Shown here: piece by piece, positions 60,596 to 64,000 of the stretch
Position numbering within the stretch: position 1 is the first letter of the stretch
Layout: each line of letters opens with the position of its first letter
Source of the DNA: Stieleria magnilauensis
GTDB taxonomy: Bacteria; Planctomycetota; Planctomycetia; Pirellulales; Pirellulaceae
Assembly: GCA_007753675.1 (NCBI GenBank)
Contig: CP036432.1
Span: forward strand, 8,620,233-8,684,232
Length of the DNA stretch: 64,000 bases
Direction of reading: 5' to 3'
Program-made: the position numbers and the translations under genes
The notes under the pieces: model-generated
Databases searched by the model: none
What the model was told of the DNA's origin: nothing
What the model saw: only the letters and a program-made list of their open reading frames with translations

Positions 60596-61658
60596 ATTCG
60601 GTCAACGGGAATTCGTACGCGACGCCCCATTCCGTCTTGGCGTTGGGTTTGAATTTCAAGCCGACGTTTTGCGTGACCAAATCGTTGCCGGTTACGTCGC
60701 TGGTGGACAAGTTGAACAGGTCTTGTCCGGCAACACCCAGCGCTGCACCGCCCTCGGCACTGTCAATCCAGTGCCACCAAGCGACTTCGGTGACGAAGTA
60801 GGTTTTCTCGGTCAGCTTGAGGTCGAAGTGGTTGGACCAGTGGATCGATTCCGATTGCAGGAACCCGTCGCTGGGAACGCGCCAGCCGAAGGCCGACATC
60901 AGGTGGGCCTTGCCGCACATCAGCCGTTGGCCACCGGTGGCGAACAGGTGGAATTCCCCGTCGGCAATGTCTTGCAAGGAGTCACGACTGCCTGGCAATT
61001 CATACGTGCCCCCGATCGAGGCGATCGTGCCGCTTTGCGTGTCTCGGAGAATGTTGTATTTCAAACCGGCCGTGACCGAAGCCCAACCGTCATCCAACAG
61101 CGTGTCCAACGCTCCGTTGGTGTTGTCCCAAATGTAGCCGTCTTTGACTCCGATCAGGCTAAGTCGTTCGGTCAGCGCGATGCGGAATTGCATGGCCAGC
61201 AACTGGATGGATCCGCCGGCGGGAATGTTGTTGCCGATCCGTTCGGGAACCCAGTGATTGACAAAGATCGGACGGAGTTCGGTGAGGGTACGTGGGTCTT
61301 CGAAGTGAACGAAATTGATCATCGGGCTGACAAAGTCGTCGAAGCAACGATCGCTGGGTTTGATCAAACCGCCCAGCAAGCCGGCGTCACAGCAGTCGGA
61401 GACACAGCTGACACATCCGTCGCAACCGAGGCCACTGCAGTCGGCCGCGTCGCAACCCAGCGGGTCGCCGCAAGCACTGTCACAGCAGGCCGCGTCGCAG
61501 GAGGGCATGACACATCCGGCGTCACAGGCGGATCGGTTGAACAGTCCAAGGCCGCCGGCATCAGCGACCGAGGCTGAGCCGGTGGTGGCGGCCGCCAGCC
61601 CCAATACGAGTGCAACGAATTTGGGCCGAATGAATTTGGGGGTGAGTGATTGAAGCAT
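60543..61658 (-). CDS. Outer-membrane beta-barrel-like protein with Cys-rich N-terminal region
   Basis: 371 residues from ATG 61658. Signal peptide (FVALVLGLAAATTGSASVADA) followed by a segment of about 50 residues with some 17 cysteines (e.g. CDAACCDSACGDPLGC, CDGCVSCVSDCCDAG). The remainder has alternating strands (SLIGVKDGYIWDN, ASVTAGLKYNILRD, QNVGLKFKPNAKTEWGVAYEF) and ends in Arg-Tyr, like barrel proteins whose last strand ends aromatic. The Cys-rich part could cross-link or bind metal. Function unknown. Confidence 0.75.
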   Translation of the reverse strand: MLQSLTPKFIRPKFVALVLGLAAATTGSASVADAGGLGLFNRSACDAGCVMPSCDAACCDSACGDPLGCDAADCSGLGCDGCVSCVSDCCDAGLLGGLIKPSDRCFDDFVSPMINFVHFEDPRTLTELRPIFVNHWVPERIGNNIPAGGSIQLLAMQFRIALTERLSLIGVKDGYIWDNTNGALDTLLDDGWASVTAGLKYNILRDTQSGTIASIGGTYELPGSRDSLQDIADGEFHLFATGGQRLMCGKAHLMSAFGWRVPSDGFLQSESIHWSNHFDLKLTEKTYFVTEVAWWHWIDSAEGGAALGVAGQDLFNLSTSDVTGNDLVTQNVGLKFKPNAKTEWGVAYEFPLTEFKDVIEGRLQTELIVRY

Positions 61659-61876
61659 GGGTTCGCATCCGTGAGAAAAATTCCGTCGATTGTCTTTTCT
61701 CTTCGGAAAACGCACACCCGTTCAGGCGACAGCAAAAACTGTCGGGCTCATCAGGTACCCAAACGTTACAGTGTGATGTTGTCAGCCCGAATACCCCTGC
61801 GATCCGCAATGGAATCCGAGGCCAGATCGCGACACGCTGTGACGAAGCGGCACGTTTTGGGCTTCGCTCTCCGAGC

Positions 61877-62545
61877 CTACAGCTCACGGATTCGGATGTT
61901 GCGCCAGGAAACTTGGTAGGGGCCGCTCCCTTTCTTGATCGAGTGGACTTGCAGACCGATTAGACCTTCCGCATCACGGTCGTCGGTGAAGTCAGCGACG
62001 GGAACCCCGTTGACGAAGCTTTGGATCCGATTGCCTTTGGCAACGATGCGAAATTGATTCCACTGACCGGGCTTGTAAACGGCCTGTTTTTCTTCCGCGT
62101 TGACGGATTCGTCCAGCCATTTCGTCCGGCGGCCTTCGTCCCAGAAGTTCCCCGAGCATCCGTTGGCCCCATTTGTTTTCCCGGTGATCTCGCACTGGTA
62201 GCCGTACATCTCGCCTTGTTCGCGGATTCGATCAGGTTTCGATTCCTGGGGCGTCGGTTTGGGATAAAGGTGGCTGCGAATTTGCACCCCCGAGTTCAGT
62301 TCGCGATCGCACTTGACCTCGAACTCCAACTCGAAATCTGCGTAGGGTCCCTTGGTCAAGAACGTGTTCTTGCCCGGACCCGTTTTGCCGGTGATCACGC
62401 CATCGTTCAAGTGATAGCTTGCCTCTCCGCCGACCTTCGTCCAGCCGTCCAGGGAATCGGCGCCGATCAAGGACACCCAGTCGCCGGCCGAGAGGGAGAT
62501 GGCGGAGAGCATCAAGAGAACGAACGTAGCGGATCGCAGAATCAT
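61877..62545 (-). CDS. Exported DUF1080 (3-keto-disaccharide hydrolase-like) protein
   Basis: 222 residues from ATG 62545; signal peptide (TFVLLMLSAISLSAG). The concanavalin-like DUF1080 pattern is clear: ADSLDGWTKVGGEASYHLND, GPYADFELEFEVKCDRELNSG split, GYQCEIT, KGNRIQSFVNGVPVADFTDD, IGLQVHSI and the terminal RNIRIREL. The family is hugely expanded in planctomycetes and acts on sugars; exact substrate unknown. Confidence 0.9.
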   Translation of the reverse strand: MILRSATFVLLMLSAISLSAGDWVSLIGADSLDGWTKVGGEASYHLNDGVITGKTGPGKNTFLTKGPYADFELEFEVKCDRELNSGVQIRSHLYPKPTPQESKPDRIREQGEMYGYQCEITGKTNGANGCSGNFWDEGRRTKWLDESVNAEEKQAVYKPGQWNQFRIVAKGNRIQSFVNGVPVADFTDDRDAEGLIGLQVHSIKKGSGPYQVSWRNIRIREL

Positions 62546-62604
62546 GGCGGCGGCCTCGCGGGCGTGGGGGGAAATCGGATGATGGACGGCGATAGATCCC
62601 ACCA

Positions 62605-64000
62605 TCATACCGAGTTCGATTCGGCGTCGCGTTTGATCCCCCGCAACATGACGGGAAAGACCAGTCCGTGCAGCGGTAGGACGCTGTACCAATAGGCCAA
62701 ACCCAGCAAGCCGCTAGGGCGAAATCTGGCGGTCATGGTGACAATGGTGGATTCATTTTCCGCCGGAGCGAGCTGGAAATCGAGTTCGGCGTCGCCGGGC
62801 AGTTTCATTTCGGCGGTCAATCGCAATCGTTCGTTGGTTTGGTGGGCCGTGACCCTCCAGAAATCAACCGCTTCGCCGAAATGAAGGTCGTTCGGGTGGC
62901 GACGTCCGCGCCGCAGTCCCGGACCGCCGACCATCAAGTCCATCCAGCCACGCACGTGCCATAGCCAGCCGGCTCCCCAGTATCCGTGGCCGCCACCGAT
63001 CTTTTCGATCACCTGATAGGTTTGTTGCGGAGTGGCGTGGACGGTGATCGACCGCTCGTCGATTTTGGTGGTTCCGCCTGCCCAATCGGGATCACCCGGC
63101 ATCACGCCGGCGGTCGACCAGCGGGTTTCGATGTCATGACTTTCGATCTTGCCCAGCGCCGCGTCGAGCGCTTGTTGCACGTTAAAGAGGGGGCCCGGCA
63201 TCAGTTTTGTCGCCCAATCGTTGCGGCACACCGTGCGATTGCGAAGCCCTTCGGCAAGTGGTCGTCCGATCGCGCTACTGACGGGAGTGACCAACGAAAT
63301 CCACAGCGAACTCAGACGCGGCGTCAACACGGGCACCGGTACGATGATGCGTCTGGGTAAACCGATCGCCTTGGCCATCGCTTGCATCAGTTCGCGATAC
63401 GTCATCACGTCCGATCCGCCGATGTCGATCGTTCGTCCGCGGGTTTCCGGCACGCTGATACACTCCACCGCGTACCGCAACACATCACGAATGGCGATCG
63501 GCTGAGTTTCTGTGTTCACCCATTTCGGCGTCACCATGATCGGCAAACGTTCCACCAGGTAACGCAGGATTTCGAACGACGCCGAACCGGACCCGATGAT
63601 CATCGCGGCACGCAGTACCGTGACCGGAACGGTACTGGTTTGCAAAATCTCGGCCACTTCGCGACGGCTTCTCAGGTGGCGACTGAGATCGGGACCGAGT
63701 TCACCGAGGCCACCCAGGTAGACAATCTGACGACACGGGGATTGATCGATCGCCGCGACGAAATTTTCAGCCAACTCGCGATCGCGCTGCGCGTACTTGT
63801 CGCTGGCGGCGATCATGGAGTGCACTAGGTAGTACGCCACGTCGATGTCGACGACCGCCGTGTCAATCGCTTCGCGGTCCTGCAAATCGCCCTCGAGTAC
63901 CTGTAATCGCGGATGGTCACGCCAGCCGAATTTGCTCAGTTTCTGCTTGTTTCGGACCAGGCAGCGCACGGAGTGGCCTTGGTCCAACAGCAATCGAACC
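62605..64000 (-). CDS. NAD(P)-binding NmrA-like / DUF2867 protein (5' end outside window)
   Basis: At least 465 residues; the frame is still open at the window end (VRLLLDQGHSVRCLVRN), so the Rossmann P-loop lies beyond. NmrA-like dehydrogenase half (LEGDLQDREAIDTAVVD, YLVHSM, VYLGGLGELG) is followed by a DUF2867 domain (WRVTAHQTNERLRLTAEMKLPG-type segment, GYWGAGWLWHVRG). This two-part architecture is common in Bacteria. It probably reduces or binds a quinone- or lipid-like compound. 59 bp before the DUF1080 gene on the same strand. Confidence 0.85.
   Translation of the reverse strand, partial: VRLLLDQGHSVRCLVRNKQKLSKFGWRDHPRLQVLEGDLQDREAIDTAVVDIDVAYYLVHSMIAASDKYAQRDRELAENFVAAIDQSPCRQIVYLGGLGELGPDLSRHLRSRREVAEILQTSTVPVTVLRAAMIIGSGSASFEILRYLVERLPIMVTPKWVNTETQPIAIRDVLRYAVECISVPETRGRTIDIGGSDVMTYRELMQAMAKAIGLPRRIIVPVPVLTPRLSSLWISLVTPVSSAIGRPLAEGLRNRTVCRNDWATKLMPGPLFNVQQALDAALGKIESHDIETRWSTAGVMPGDPDWAGGTTKIDERSITVHATPQQTYQVIEKIGGGHGYWGAGWLWHVRGWMDLMVGGPGLRRGRRHPNDLHFGEAVDFWRVTAHQTNERLRLTAEMKLPGDAELDFQLAPAENESTIVTMTARFRPSGLLGLAYWYSVLPLHGLVFPVMLRGIKRDAESNSV

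Overview
The window looks like a chromosomal piece of a Pirellulaceae-type planctomycete (Rhodopirellula and relatives). Grounds: the content and style of the genes (ECF sigma factor next to a Ser/Thr kinase with WD40 repeats, DUF1080 protein, very large PQQ/TPR secreted proteins, GC-rich dispersed repeats) and an S10-spc ribosomal cluster without rpmD that ends at adk. The species assignment is inference; no 16S gene is present.

Layout. 1-9.5 kb (minus strand): a CobB-type sirtuin, a ~1,190-residue protein that I tentatively read as a pyrophosphate-type PEP carboxykinase, and a 1,532-residue exported PQQ-propeller/TPR protein. 9.6-21.9 kb (minus): rpsJ-rplC-rplD-rplW-rplB-rpsS-rplV-rpsC-rplP-rpmC-rpsQ-rplN-rplX-rplE-rpsN-rpsH-rplF-rplR-rpsE-rplO-secY-adk, with a good sigma70-like promoter before rpsJ. 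22-28 kb: a small membrane protein, a dispersed repeat, tRNA-Gly(GCC) with its own promoter and terminator, then tig, a FHA-GAF-PP2C phosphatase, acyP and thiL. 28-31.3 kb (minus): a DUF3750 protein, holB, rpiB and a fusion of TsaC with a YwlE-like phosphatase. 31.5-37.1 kb: an NHL lipoprotein, mdh, a PQQ quinoprotein and a secreted lipocalin-like protein. 37.2-41.3 kb: ECF sigma factor plus receptor-like kinase. 41.3-49.8 kb: two coupled paralogous membrane proteins, divergent from two exported TPR proteins and one more exported protein.

50.07-56.23 kb is the most unusual part: I read it as an integron gene-cassette array without an integrase in view. Ten attC-like sites of about 91-102 bp, all in the same orientation, separate short plus-strand cassettes that encode a secreted protein, a SUKH-family protein, a PIN toxin/antitoxin pair, a DUF6985-like protein, a membrane protein and a TPR protein, plus several cassettes with no gene. 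The strongest evidence is that the first 7-8 bases of eight of ten cassettes are exactly complementary to the 5' end of that cassette's own attC, as expected if each had been a closed circle. One 181-bp cassette body occurs twice, starting at the crossover box of two different attC sites, and a ~102-bp palindromic element is present in two cassettes and absent from two others at the same position.

56.6-58.3 kb is a complete IS4-family insertion sequence (23-bp perfect inverted repeats, 8-bp target duplication) inside a copy of the dispersed repeat. 58.7-64 kb carries an LRR-like membrane-anchored protein, an alpha/beta hydrolase, a Cys-rich outer-membrane barrel protein, a DUF1080 protein and an NmrA/DUF2867 protein cut by the window end.
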